Shown here in pieces: positions 7,032 to 13,878 of a stretch of DNA of 16,489 nt. The first letter of the stretch is position 1; every line of letters starts with the position of its first letter. The notes beneath the pieces are model-generated. The model did not search any database, was not told where the DNA came from, and saw nothing but the letters and a program-made list of their open reading frames with translations. The stretch lies in assembly GCA_036379355.1 (NCBI GenBank), contig DASVGV010000002.1:1-16489 (forward strand), given 5' to 3'. The DNA is from CAJCIY01 sp036379355 (GTDB taxonomy: Bacteria > Actinomycetota > Actinomycetes > Mycobacteriales > CAJCIY01). Position numbers and translations under genes: made by a program.

Positions 7032-7712
7032 GGGCGGTCCGGGTGGGCCGGTCACCACGACGAGCGACGCCCCGGCGACGAGGGCGGCGGACGCGGCCAG
7101 GCTGGCCGGTGCGCCGAGGCGGTGCGGGAGTCCGACCACGCCGGTCTCGCGGTCGTCGGCCAGGTCCGGCAGGACGTTCGTCAGGTGCGCTGCGAGCCCC
7201 AGTAACGCCCCGGCCGCGACCGCCCACGCCGCCGGGCCCGGATGCCCCGGAGCGGCGAGCGTCGCGACCGCGGGCAGGGCGCCGAAGCTGAACGCGTACG
7301 GCACGGCCGACAGCCAGGTCGCCTTCAGCCCCAGGTTGTACGCCCACCCGCTCGCGACCGTCGCGAGGTTCAGCACCGCTGCGCGCCACCCGAGGGTGCA
7401 CGACAGCGCCACCAGCGCGGCGAGCGCGACGACGGTGGCCGCGTCCACGACGCGCGGCGAGACCGCGCCGGTCGCGAGCGGCTTGTCGGCCCGCCCGACC
7501 CGTCGGTCCCGGGCGGCGTCGAGGCGGTCGTTCGACCAGCCGATCGACAGCTGCCCGGCGAGGACCGCGAGGGCCAGCAGCGTGGACGTCCCGGCGCCGT
7601 CACCGGCGACGACCGCGAGCACCGCCGAGAACGCGGTCACCGCCACCACCGGCGCCGGGTGGCAGGCGCGGACCAGCCCGGCCGCGGCCGCGCGCAGCCC
7701 GGCCCGTGTCAC
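6870..7712 (-). CDS. UbiA family prenyltransferase
   Basis: A 280-residue membrane enzyme that joins an isoprenyl diphosphate to an aromatic or similar acceptor. Both metal-diphosphate motifs are present: NDRLDAARD (61-69) and DLADD (183-187). YNLGLKATWLSAVPYAFSFG (125-144) is a typical UbiA stretch, and hydrophobic segments fill the rest. The start is taken as the GTG at 7712; an ATG at 7720 is out of frame. It faces nadD across 72 bases and converges on the YihY-family gene, overlapping it by 162 bases. The acceptor is unknown. No menaquinone, haem or chlorophyll genes are adjacent, so menA, ctaB or ubiA would be a guess. Confidence 0.87.
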   Translation of the reverse strand: MTRAGLRAAAAGLVRACHPAPVVAVTAFSAVLAVVAGDGAGTSTLLALAVLAGQLSIGWSNDRLDAARDRRVGRADKPLATGAVSPRVVDAATVVALAALVALSCTLGWRAAVLNLATVASGWAYNLGLKATWLSAVPYAFSFGALPAVATLAAPGHPGPAAWAVAAGALLGLAAHLTNVLPDLADDRETGVVGLPHRLGAPASLAASAALVAGASLVVVTGPPGPPSALRWAGLAVAVAALLVTVPAWLRRPGSRLPFGGLIAAVGIDVVLLAAGGHLH

Positions 7713-7772
7713 GGGCTCATCCTGGTCCGGAGCGTCGCCTCGCGCTTCGAGGGCGCGGCGGCCTCGGCCGCC

Positions 7773-7784
7773 TACGCTCGGGGC
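7773..7784 (+). promoter_or_regulatory. Probable leaderless promoter of nadD
   Basis: TACGCT (7773-7778) fits the actinobacterial TANNNT -10 element and ends six bases before the nadD ATG (7785). That places the transcription start at or next to the ATG. There is no Shine-Dalgarno sequence in the short remaining space, which supports leaderless translation. No good -35 is seen at the usual distance. Confidence 0.45.
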
Positions 7785-8378
7785 ATGAGCGGCGGCGTAC
7801 GCCTCGGCGTCATGGGCGGGACGTTCGACCCGATCCACCACGGCCACCTGTCGGCCGCGTCCGAGGTGGCCGCCGAGTTCGGCCTGGACGAGGTCGTCTT
7901 CGTGCCGACAGGACGTCCGTACCAGAAGGGGGGTCAGGAAAGTGCCCCCGAAGACCGATACCTGATGACTGTGATAGCAACTTCGGCCGACCCGCGCTTC
8001 TCGGTCAGCCGCGTCGACATCGACCGGCCCGGACCGACGTACACGCGCGACACGCTCGCGGACCTCCAGCGCGAGCGGGGGCCCGAGGCCGAGCTGTTCT
8101 TCATCACCGGGGCGGACGCCCTGGCCCAGATCCTCACCTGGCGCGACGTCGACGCCCTCGTCGCGGCCGCCCACTTCGTCGGCGTGACCCGGCCCGGGTA
8201 CGACGCCGAGCTGCCGGAGGGCCTGCCGCGGGACGCGGTCAGTCTGCTGGAGGTGCCGGCGCTGGCGATCTCCTCGACCGACTGCCGGGAGCGGGTGCGG
8301 GCGGGCCTGCCGATCCGCTACCTCGTGCCGGACGGCGTGGTGACCTACATCGACAAGCGCGGGCTGTACGCGCCGTGA
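7785..8378 (+). CDS. nadD: Nicotinate-nucleotide adenylyltransferase
   Basis: This enzyme adenylylates nicotinic acid mononucleotide with ATP to give deamido-NAD, the next-to-last step of NAD synthesis. The 197-residue protein shows the nucleotidyltransferase signature GGTFDPIHHGHLSAASE (11-27) with the HxGH box, and ISSTDCRERV (162-171), a variant of the usual ISSTxIR motif with Cys in place of the hydrophobic residue. RYLVPDGVVTYIDKRGLY ends the protein as usual. The ATG at 7785 lies just before the first strand. Its stop overlaps the next start as GTGA, so the LCP-like gene is translationally coupled. The order nadD-LCP-rsfS-phosphatase is conserved in actinomycetes. Confidence 0.95.
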   Translation: MSGGVRLGVMGGTFDPIHHGHLSAASEVAAEFGLDEVVFVPTGRPYQKGGQESAPEDRYLMTVIATSADPRFSVSRVDIDRPGPTYTRDTLADLQRERGPEAELFFITGADALAQILTWRDVDALVAAAHFVGVTRPGYDAELPEGLPRDAVSLLEVPALAISSTDCRERVRAGLPIRYLVPDGVVTYIDKRGLYAP

Positions 8379-9892
8379 GCGAGCACACGCCGTACTTCGC
8401 GCCACCCGCGCCGCCGGCCGCGTCGCGCGACCTCGATCCGGAGACCAAGGCCGCGCTCGACCATCTGGTGGAGGCCGAGTCGGGGCGGCTCGCGCCCACC
8501 CGGCCGGCCGACCCGCACTCCGCTCCGGTGGTCGTCGAGCCGCCCGAGCCGGAGGCGGTGGACACCGAGCCCGTCGTCGTCGAGCCGCCGGAGCCCGACA
8601 TGGTGAAGCCGCCCGAGCCGGACGTGCTGGAAGAGCCGGCTGACGCGGTGCTGCCGGACGACGCCGAGCCCGAGGCCGCCGTCGGGATCGCGGCTGGACA
8701 CGTGCTGCCCACCACGGCGACCGAGAACGGAGCACCACCGGGGCTGCGCGCCCAGCGGCGGGACCAGCGCCACCGCCGGCGGCGCACCACGCGGTTCGGT
8801 GCGCTGGCGCTGATCCTCGTCGCGGCCCTCGTGGTCGCGCTCGTGGTGGGCCTCCAGTCGCGCCATCCGCACCACGTGGCCCCCGTGGCCGCCCGGACCC
8901 AGCAGACCCTGCTCCTGGGCATCGGCTCGACCGGCCAGCCCGCCCAGTCGGTGGTGCTGCTCGCGGCGGACACCGACGGGTCGGGCGCCGGCATGCTGAT
9001 CCCCTCGGGCACGATCGTGGACGGGCCCGGCAACACCGTGGGCGGGTCCTACGACATCGCGCCGGCGGCCGAGTTCTCCGGTGCGGTCTCGGACCTGCTC
9101 GGCGTCACGGTGGACGCGACCTGGCGGCTCACTCCGGCGGGTCTCGCCGCGCTGGTGAACCAGGTCGGCGGCATCACGGTCACCGTGGACCAGGCCATCA
9201 ACACACCCGGGCTGGTGCTGGCGCCCGGTCCGCAGCAGCTCAGCGGCGCGCAGGCGGCGGCGTACGCGACGTATGTCGGCGCTCAGACCCAGCAGGCGGG
9301 GCTGAACCGGACGCGGCTGGTGTTCGACGCCATCCTGGCGAAGCTCCCGCCCCGTGCGGGCCTCACGCCGCTCATCGGGTCGCTGGCCGCGAACTCGACC
9401 AGCACGTGGACGCCGACGCAGCTCGCGGCGTTCCTGACGCGGCTGAAGGGCAGCACCCTCGTCGACAACGAGTCGATCCTGCCGGTGACCCCCCTCGACA
9501 CCGGTGCGAGCACGCAGTCGTACGGGCTCAACGCGGCGGCTGCCACGACGGCGATCTCCGCGGCCTTCGGCCCGTCGCTCTTGCGTGACCACGGCGCGGT
9601 GGGGACGCGGGTGCAGATCGTCAACGACTCGGGACGCCCCGGTCTCGCGACCAGTGCCCGGGCGAAGCTGTCCGCCCATCAGCTGACGTTCGTCCGCGCC
9701 GTGAACGACAAGCCGTTCCACCAGTACACGCGGTCGGCCGTCCTCGTGTTCGACTCCAGCCCGCAATCGATCGCGTTCGGGCATCGCGTCGCCGCGGCCC
9801 TCGGCCTGCCGGACGCCCCCGTCCTCGTGAGCACGCAGAAGACCGGCGTCGCGGACGCGATCGCCGTCCTCGCCAACGACTACGTCTCCTGA
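8375..9892 (+). CDS. LytR/CpsA/Psr-like membrane protein with LytR C-terminal domain, signature residues lost
   Basis: A 505-residue single-pass membrane protein. Residues 1-130 are a cytoplasmic Pro/Glu-rich region with near-repeats of VVVEPPEP (52-59, 67-74). An Arg-rich stop (127-140) leads into one membrane helix (141-160). The extracytoplasmic part resembles an LCP domain: TLLLGIGS, LLGVTVDATWRLTPAGLAAL, QVGGITVTV and AGLNRTRLVFDAILAKL. A LytR_C domain follows, with TRVQIVNDSGRPGLATSARAKL (411-432). LCP enzymes attach glycopolymers to peptidoglycan using conserved Arg and Asp residues. Here the RxDT segment reads PAQSVVLL and the IPRDT motif reads IPSGT (209-213), so phosphotransfer is doubtful. 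It starts with GTG overlapping the nadD stop. A structural or regulatory envelope role is inferred. Confidence 0.82.
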   Translation: MSEHTPYFAPPAPPAASRDLDPETKAALDHLVEAESGRLAPTRPADPHSAPVVVEPPEPEAVDTEPVVVEPPEPDMVKPPEPDVLEEPADAVLPDDAEPEAAVGIAAGHVLPTTATENGAPPGLRAQRRDQRHRRRRTTRFGALALILVAALVVALVVGLQSRHPHHVAPVAARTQQTLLLGIGSTGQPAQSVVLLAADTDGSGAGMLIPSGTIVDGPGNTVGGSYDIAPAAEFSGAVSDLLGVTVDATWRLTPAGLAALVNQVGGITVTVDQAINTPGLVLAPGPQQLSGAQAAAYATYVGAQTQQAGLNRTRLVFDAILAKLPPRAGLTPLIGSLAANSTSTWTPTQLAAFLTRLKGSTLVDNESILPVTPLDTGASTQSYGLNAAAATTAISAAFGPSLLRDHGAVGTRVQIVNDSGRPGLATSARAKLSAHQLTFVRAVNDKPFHQYTRSAVLVFDSSPQSIAFGHRVAAALGLPDAPVLVSTQKTGVADAIAVLANDYVS

Positions 9893-9898
9893 CGCCCG

Positions 9899-9913
9899 CG
9901 GCCGAGAAGGCCG
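9899..9913 (+). other. Small hairpin in the gap before rsfS
   Basis: cggcc (9899-9903) and ggccg (9909-9913) pair around gagaa. The hairpin lies seven bases after the LCP-like stop, in the only sizeable gap of this operon. There is no T-tract. It could trim read-through or protect a processed 3' end, but the stem is short. Confidence 0.2.
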
Positions 9914-9946
9914 GTGTTGCGGGGCCCGCATGAGAGGCTTGTCGGC

Positions 9947-10327
9947 GTGACCGCGACCGACAGCGCCCTGGACCTGGCGCTTGCCGCCGCCCAGGCCGCC
10001 GCGGACAAGCAGGCCGTCGACGTCCTGGTCCTCGACGTCAGCGAGCGGCTCGCGCTCACCGACTGCTTCGTCCTCGCGTCCGCGCCGAACGAGCGGCAGG
10101 TCGGGTCGATCGTCGACGAGGTTTCCGCGCGCCTGCGCGAGCAGGGCGTGAAGCCGCTGCGCCGCGAGGGCGAGTCCGACAGGCGCTGGGTGCTGCTGGA
10201 CTTCGGCGACGTCGTCGTTCACGTCCTGCACACCGAGGAGCGCGAGTTCTACGCGCTCGAGCGGCTCTGGAAGGACTGCCCGGAAGTGCCGTTCACCGAC
10301 GCGGCGCTCCGCGCGTCGCAGTCCTGA
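9947..10327 (+). CDS. rsfS: Ribosomal silencing factor RsfS
   Basis: RsfS binds protein L14 of the large ribosomal subunit and blocks joining with the small subunit when nutrients are short. The 126-residue protein has the full family pattern: KQAVDVLVLDVSERLALTDC (21-40), FVLASAPNERQV (41-52) and RRWVLLDFGDVVVHVLHTEE (79-98), then REFYALERLWKDCP (99-112). The frame is open to a GTG at 9914, but the GTG at 9947 gives the usual start (VTATDSALDLAL) and has gagagg nine bases before it. The gene lies 54 bases after the LCP-like gene, and the phosphatase follows after one base. Both neighbours fit the common actinobacterial order. Confidence 0.95.
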   Translation: MTATDSALDLALAAAQAAADKQAVDVLVLDVSERLALTDCFVLASAPNERQVGSIVDEVSARLREQGVKPLRREGESDRRWVLLDFGDVVVHVLHTEEREFYALERLWKDCPEVPFTDAALRASQS

Positions 10328-10328
10328 G

Positions 10329-10952
10329 GTGCCGACCCTCCTGCTGGTACGCCACGGCCAGACCGACTGGAACCTCGAGCAGCGCGGGCAGGGTCGGGCG
10401 GACATTCCGCTGAACGAGACCGGCCGGGCGCAGGCCGTCGAGGCGGGCGCGGCGATCGCTGCCCTGAAGCCCGCCCGGGTGTGGTCGTCGACCTCGTCCC
10501 GTGCGTACGACACCGCGCAGGCGATCGGGCTGCCGGTCACCGCCGACGAGCGGTTGTGCGAGATCGACCTGGGTGCGTACGAGGGCAAGCTGATGAGCGA
10601 GTGGGAGGCCGACGAGCCGGACGAGTACGCCCGCAACCTCGCGGGGTACGACGTCCGGCGCGGTGGGGGCGAGCTGAACAGCGAGGTGGGGGAGCGGGCC
10701 TTCCCGGCGCTCGTCGAGGCGCTGGACGCGACCCCGGCCGACGGCCTGCTGGTCGTCGTCAGCCACGGCGGAACGATCCGTGCGCTGCTGCGAATCCTGC
10801 TCGACCTGCCGCCGTCGCCCTGGTCGCATCTCGGCGCGCTGGGCAACACCGGCTGCGCCCTGCTCGACCACGACGAGCACGGCCGCGGGTGGCGCCTGCT
10901 CGCGTACGGCGTCCGCGCCACCGACCTGCGCCGCCCGGCCCGCGCACGCTGA
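10329..10952 (+). CDS. Histidine phosphatase family protein (GpgP-like by context)
   Basis: A 207-residue member of the phosphoglycerate-mutase-like histidine phosphatases. The catalytic motif LVRHGQTDWN (6-15) holds the His that is phosphorylated. SSTSSRAYDTAQAIGL (53-68), CEIDLGAYEG (77-86) with the acidic residue, and VVSHGGTIRALL (144-155) with the second catalytic His complete the site. In Mycobacterium tuberculosis the gene in this position after rsfS (Rv2419c) is glucosyl-3-phosphoglycerate phosphatase, acting in methylglucose lipopolysaccharide synthesis. The same role is possible here but rests on position and family only. The GTG start is one base after the rsfS stop. The C-terminus is basic. 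Confidence 0.88.
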   Translation: MPTLLLVRHGQTDWNLEQRGQGRADIPLNETGRAQAVEAGAAIAALKPARVWSSTSSRAYDTAQAIGLPVTADERLCEIDLGAYEGKLMSEWEADEPDEYARNLAGYDVRRGGGELNSEVGERAFPALVEALDATPADGLLVVVSHGGTIRALLRILLDLPPSPWSHLGALGNTGCALLDHDEHGRGWRLLAYGVRATDLRRPARAR

Positions 10953-10962
10953 CGCTCCGCAC

Positions 10963-10984
10963 CGGGCGTACGGTGCGCCCGTAC
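10963..10984 (+). promoter_or_regulatory. Two overlapping, mutually exclusive hairpins before the lipoprotein gene
   Basis: Stem A pairs cgggcg (10963-10968) with cgcccg (10976-10981) around seven bases. Stem B pairs gtacgg (10968-10973) with ccgtac (10979-10984) around five. They share bases and cannot form together. The element lies between the phosphatase stop (10952) and the lipoprotein ribosome binding site gggagg (10991-10996). It could be a weak terminator or a leader switch. taccat (10982-10987) could also act as a -10 element. Confidence 0.3.
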
Positions 10985-11000
10985 CATCTCGGGAGGCGGC

Positions 11001-12692
11001 ATGCGTGCACACATCCACACCCGCCGGCAGGGCCGGAGCGGGCGCGTCGTCGCGGTGGCCGGGGCCGCCGGCCTCGCCGCGGCGGCACTCGTGGGATGCG
11101 GCGCCGCCGCGAACCACTCCGCGGCCCCGACCGGCCACGTCCTGCTGGTGGGTACCTTTCACGGGCACGCAGGCCACTACACGACGATCCAGGCTGCGGT
11201 CGACGCGGCCAAGCCGGGTGACTGGATTCTCATCGCGCCGGGCGACTACCACGCGCAGGCCGACCTCAGCGGCAAGCACGCGGGCGGCGGCTCGGGCGGT
11301 AGCGGGTACGGCGGCGCCAGCAGTGGGAGCGGCTACGGCAACAGCGGGGGCTTCGGCGGCGTCCTCATCACCACGTCGGGGATCCACCTGCGCGGTATGA
11401 GCCGCTCGGCCGTCGTCGTCGACGGCACCAAGCCCGGCAGTCCGCAGTGCAGCGCCGCAGCGGCCGACCAGCAGCTCGGCGCGACCGGACCGGACGGAAA
11501 GCCCTTGGGACGTAACGGAATCGTGGTCTACCAGGCCAACAACGTCAGCATCGACAACCTGACCGTGTGCAACTTCCTGGCCGGCAGCGGCTCGTCCGGC
11601 AACGGCATCTGGTGGAACGGCGGCGCCGAGTCCGGGCAGATCGGCCTGCACGGGTACGAGGGCAGTTACCTGACCGCGACCTCGACCTACTTCGGCGGCG
11701 AGGACACCGCTGCGACGTACGGCATGTTCTCGTCCAACTCCGCCGGGGCGGGTTCGTGGAACCAGTTCTACGCCAGCAACTTCAACGACTCGGGCATGTA
11801 CGTCGGGGCTTGCAAGCAGGCGTGTGACGTGACGGTCGACCATGCGTGGATGGAGTTCAACGCGCTGGGGTACTCGGGCACGAACTCCGGTGGCGCCGTC
11901 GTCATCGAGAACTCGCAGTTCGACAACAACCAGGACGGCCTCGACACCAACACACAGATCGATGGGGACCCGCCCGCGCCGCAGAACGGCGACTGCCCGG
12001 GCGGCGCGACCAGCCCGATCACGCACACTCGTTCGTGCTGGGTGTTCCTGCACAACAACGTGCACGACAACAACAACCCGAACGTACCGGAGGCCGGGTC
12101 CGCCAGCGCCGGTCCGACCGGGACCGGCATGACGGTCTCCGGCGGCACGAACGACACCGTGATGGACAACACCTTCACCAACAACGGTGCGTGGGGAATC
12201 CTGTTCGTGCCTTACCCGGACAGCAGCCCGGCGGTGCTCGGCCAGACCTGCGCCGGCACCGGAGGCGTCGCCCACCAGGGCCTCGGCTGCGTGTACGACC
12301 CCGAGGGCGATGCCCTGCTGCACAACACCTTCAGCCACAACGGCTTCTTCGGAAACCCGAGCAACGCCGACTTCGGCCAGATCACGCTGGACCCGGGACA
12401 GCCGCAGAACTGCTTCGCCGGCAACGACGCACCCGACGGGAGCACACCCTCGAACCTGGAGACCGTCCAGCCCACCTGCGGCGCCGTCACCACCGCGGCC
12501 AACACGGGTGGAGCGCTGCTGGCACAGGTGTTGTGCGACACCGGTTTCGGTGGCTGCCCGGCGGACGCGCACTACCCGAAGGCGACGGGCGTCGTGATGC
12601 ACCCGCTTCCGCCGGGCCTGCCATCGATGCCGGATCCCTGCCAGGGTGTTCCCGACAACCCCTGGTGCTCGCACGGAAGGCCGATCACGTGA
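11001..12692 (+). CDS. Secreted lipoprotein with right-handed parallel beta-helix
   Basis: A 563-residue exported protein. The N-terminus has a basic stretch, a hydrophobic core (VVAVAGAAGLAAAAL) and a lipobox LVGC with Cys33, so it should be lipid-anchored on the outer face of the membrane. YTTIQAAVDAAKPGDWILIAPGDYH (60-84) is the usual opening of pectate-lyase-like beta-helix proteins. Repeating turns follow, rich in Asn, Gly and Asp: NNVSIDNLTVCNFLAG, SSYFGGEDTA-like, GAVVIENSQFDNNQDGLDT, CWVFLHNNVHDNNNP and HNTFSHNGFFGN. A Gly/Ser/Tyr-rich insert occupies about 94-120. Twelve or more Cys after the lipobox suggest disulfides. No catalytic residues can be assigned, so binding or cleaving of a polysaccharide is only a suggestion. 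Ribosome binding site gggagg precedes the ATG. The stop overlaps the MaoC start as GTGA. Confidence 0.85.
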   Translation: MRAHIHTRRQGRSGRVVAVAGAAGLAAAALVGCGAAANHSAAPTGHVLLVGTFHGHAGHYTTIQAAVDAAKPGDWILIAPGDYHAQADLSGKHAGGGSGGSGYGGASSGSGYGNSGGFGGVLITTSGIHLRGMSRSAVVVDGTKPGSPQCSAAAADQQLGATGPDGKPLGRNGIVVYQANNVSIDNLTVCNFLAGSGSSGNGIWWNGGAESGQIGLHGYEGSYLTATSTYFGGEDTAATYGMFSSNSAGAGSWNQFYASNFNDSGMYVGACKQACDVTVDHAWMEFNALGYSGTNSGGAVVIENSQFDNNQDGLDTNTQIDGDPPAPQNGDCPGGATSPITHTRSCWVFLHNNVHDNNNPNVPEAGSASAGPTGTGMTVSGGTNDTVMDNTFTNNGAWGILFVPYPDSSPAVLGQTCAGTGGVAHQGLGCVYDPEGDALLHNTFSHNGFFGNPSNADFGQITLDPGQPQNCFAGNDAPDGSTPSNLETVQPTCGAVTTAANTGGALLAQVLCDTGFGGCPADAHYPKATGVVMHPLPPGLPSMPDPCQGVPDNPWCSHGRPIT

Positions 12693-13537
12693 CTCTCGAC
12701 CTGGACGCGGTGGGCCGCAGTGCTGGTCCGTCGGAGGTCAGCTGGACCTCCACCGATGCCCTGCTGTACGCGCTCGGAGTCGGCGCCGGGCAGGCCGACC
12801 CGCTGGCCGAACTCGAGCTGACGACGGAGAACACCGCCGGCGTCGAGCAGGTGATCCTGCCGACGTACGCGATCCTGCTCGGCCAGAAGGCCCGCGGCCT
12901 GCACGTCGGGTTCGGCGACTTCGACCGGACGAAGCTCGTGCACGCGGAGCAGTCCCTGACGCTGCACCGCGCGCTGCCTGTCGAGGGCTCGGCGAAGCTC
13001 ACGTCGACGCTCACCGGCATCTACGACAAGGGCGCCGGCGCGCTCGTCACGACCACGACCGAGGGCGTGCTCGCCGACTCCGGCGAGCCGCTCTTCGCGA
13101 CAACGAGCGCCGCGTTCATCCGCGGCGAGGGTGGCTTCGGAGGCGACCGGGGCAGCGCGCCGGAGTGGGCCGTACCGGACGGCAAGCCCGACCACGAGGT
13201 CACGGTCGCGACACGCCCCGACCAGGCGCTGCTCTACCGCCTGACCGGCGACCGCAACCCGCTGCACTCGGACCCGTCGTTCGCGGGGCGCGGCGGGTTC
13301 AGCCGCCCGATCCTGCACGGGCTGTGCACGTACGGGATCACCGCTCGCGTGCTGTTGCAGGCCATCGGCGCCCGGCCGGCCGACTTGGCGTCGATCACCG
13401 GACGGTTCACGTCGCCGGTCCTGCCCGGTGACGCCCTCACGGTGAACGTGTGGAGCGACGGCGGGACCCACCGGTTCCGGGTGACCGGTGCGGACGGCGC
13501 CACGGTGCTGGACCGGGGAGCTGTGACCACCCGCTGA
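12689..13537 (+). CDS. MaoC-like double-hotdog 3-hydroxyacyl-CoA dehydratase
   Basis: A 282-residue cytoplasmic protein with two hotdog halves, as in eukaryotic-type hydratase 2 and mycobacterial HtdY. The hydratase 2 signature YRLTGDRNPLHSDPSFA (183-199) carries the catalytic Asp188 and His193, and FSRPILHGLCTYG (204-216) follows. The N-terminal half (SWTSTDALLYALGVGAGQAD, LPTYAILLG) is the substrate-binding half. It hydrates trans-2-enoyl-CoA to (R)-3-hydroxyacyl-CoA, or the reverse, in fatty acid or steroid side-chain metabolism. The GTG at 12689 overlaps the lipoprotein stop and has ggaagg (12675-12680) eight bases before it. The frame stays open upstream only as a shadow of the lipoprotein gene. 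No other fatty acid genes are adjacent. Confidence 0.92.
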   Translation: MTLDLDAVGRSAGPSEVSWTSTDALLYALGVGAGQADPLAELELTTENTAGVEQVILPTYAILLGQKARGLHVGFGDFDRTKLVHAEQSLTLHRALPVEGSAKLTSTLTGIYDKGAGALVTTTTEGVLADSGEPLFATTSAAFIRGEGGFGGDRGSAPEWAVPDGKPDHEVTVATRPDQALLYRLTGDRNPLHSDPSFAGRGGFSRPILHGLCTYGITARVLLQAIGARPADLASITGRFTSPVLPGDALTVNVWSDGGTHRFRVTGADGATVLDRGAVTTR

Positions 13538-13561
13538 CGTGCAGCGCGGCGGCCTCGGTGC

Positions 13562-13586
13562 CCCGGCCGTGACGACCGGGTAGTGT
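13562..13586 (+). terminator. Possible terminator after the MaoC gene, or tRNA promoter region
   Basis: cccgg (13562-13566) pairs with ccggg (13576-13580) and is followed by tagtgttt, a short T-rich run. It lies 24 bases after the MaoC stop. The same tagtgt (13581-13586) fits a TANNNT -10 for the tRNA gene 30 bases on, so the two readings compete. The stem is only five pairs with a nine-base loop. Confidence 0.3.
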
Positions 13587-13615
13587 TTGACGTCGCTCCC
13601 ACGGGAGCGCGACCC

Positions 13616-13688
13616 GGGGCTGTGGCGCAGCTGGTAGCGCACCACACTGGCAGTGTGGGGGTCAGGGGTTCGAGTCCCCTCAGCTCCA
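13616..13688 (+). tRNA. tRNA-Ala (anticodon GGC)
   Basis: The 73 bases fold into a complete cloverleaf. The acceptor stem GGGGCTG/CAGCTCC contains the G3-U70 pair that marks alanine tRNAs. The D stem is GCGC/GCGC, the anticodon stem CCACA/TGTGG with loop CTGGCAG gives anticodon GGC, and the T stem AGGGG/CCCCT encloses TTCGAGT. The discriminator base is A and CCA is not encoded, as is common in actinomycetes. It reads GCC, a very frequent codon in this GC-rich genome. A small hairpin gctcc/ggagc (13595-13599, 13604-13608) lies in its 5' leader. Confidence 0.97.
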
Positions 13689-13794
13689 CTCGTGTTTCGT
13701 ATTCGAACTTGGTCGGGACGAAGAGGCTCTCAAAGGGCTGGCGGTAGACGACTCTCGCGGCGTGACCTTGCCTGCTCGCGACGGAGACCGAGAC

Positions 13795-13817
13795 CCGGGC
13801 CCCGCGTAGGGGTCCGG
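13795..13817 (+). terminator. Strong hairpin in the gap between tRNA and the FtsH-like gene
   Basis: ccgggcccc (13795-13803) pairs with ggggtccgg (13809-13817) around gcgta, nine pairs with one G-U. Two T follow. It is the strongest hairpin in the 190-base gap between the tRNA and the FtsH-like gene and could end tRNA transcription. The rest of the gap holds no gene that I can support. The ribosome binding site agaggag (13867-13873) of the next gene lies at its end. Confidence 0.4.
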
Positions 13818-13878
13818 TTCCGCCGGATTGGGCCGATGATTTGGGTGGAAGGTACGGGCCATCCGCAGAGGAGCCGCC

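Noticed and set aside
8345..11020. Very long minus-strand open frame opposite nadD, the LCP-like gene, rsfS and the phosphatase
   Set aside because: At this GC content the antisense frame of real genes stays open. The plus strand holds four recognisable proteins and the antisense product is low-complexity Arg/Gly/Val.
10293..12674. Long minus-strand open frame opposite the beta-helix lipoprotein
   Set aside because: The plus strand has a signal peptide, lipobox, ribosome binding site and beta-helix repeats; the minus product has no recognisable features.
11846..12688. Upstream extension of the MaoC frame
   Set aside because: It is a frame-shifted shadow of the lipoprotein gene; the GTG at 12689 with a ribosome binding site precedes the first recognisable MaoC sequence.
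13616..13878. tRNA-Ala 3' end as an attachment site of an integrated element
   Set aside because: No integrase, no repeated tRNA end within the window and no phage or plasmid gene downstream; the next genes are a protease and a sensor of normal composition.
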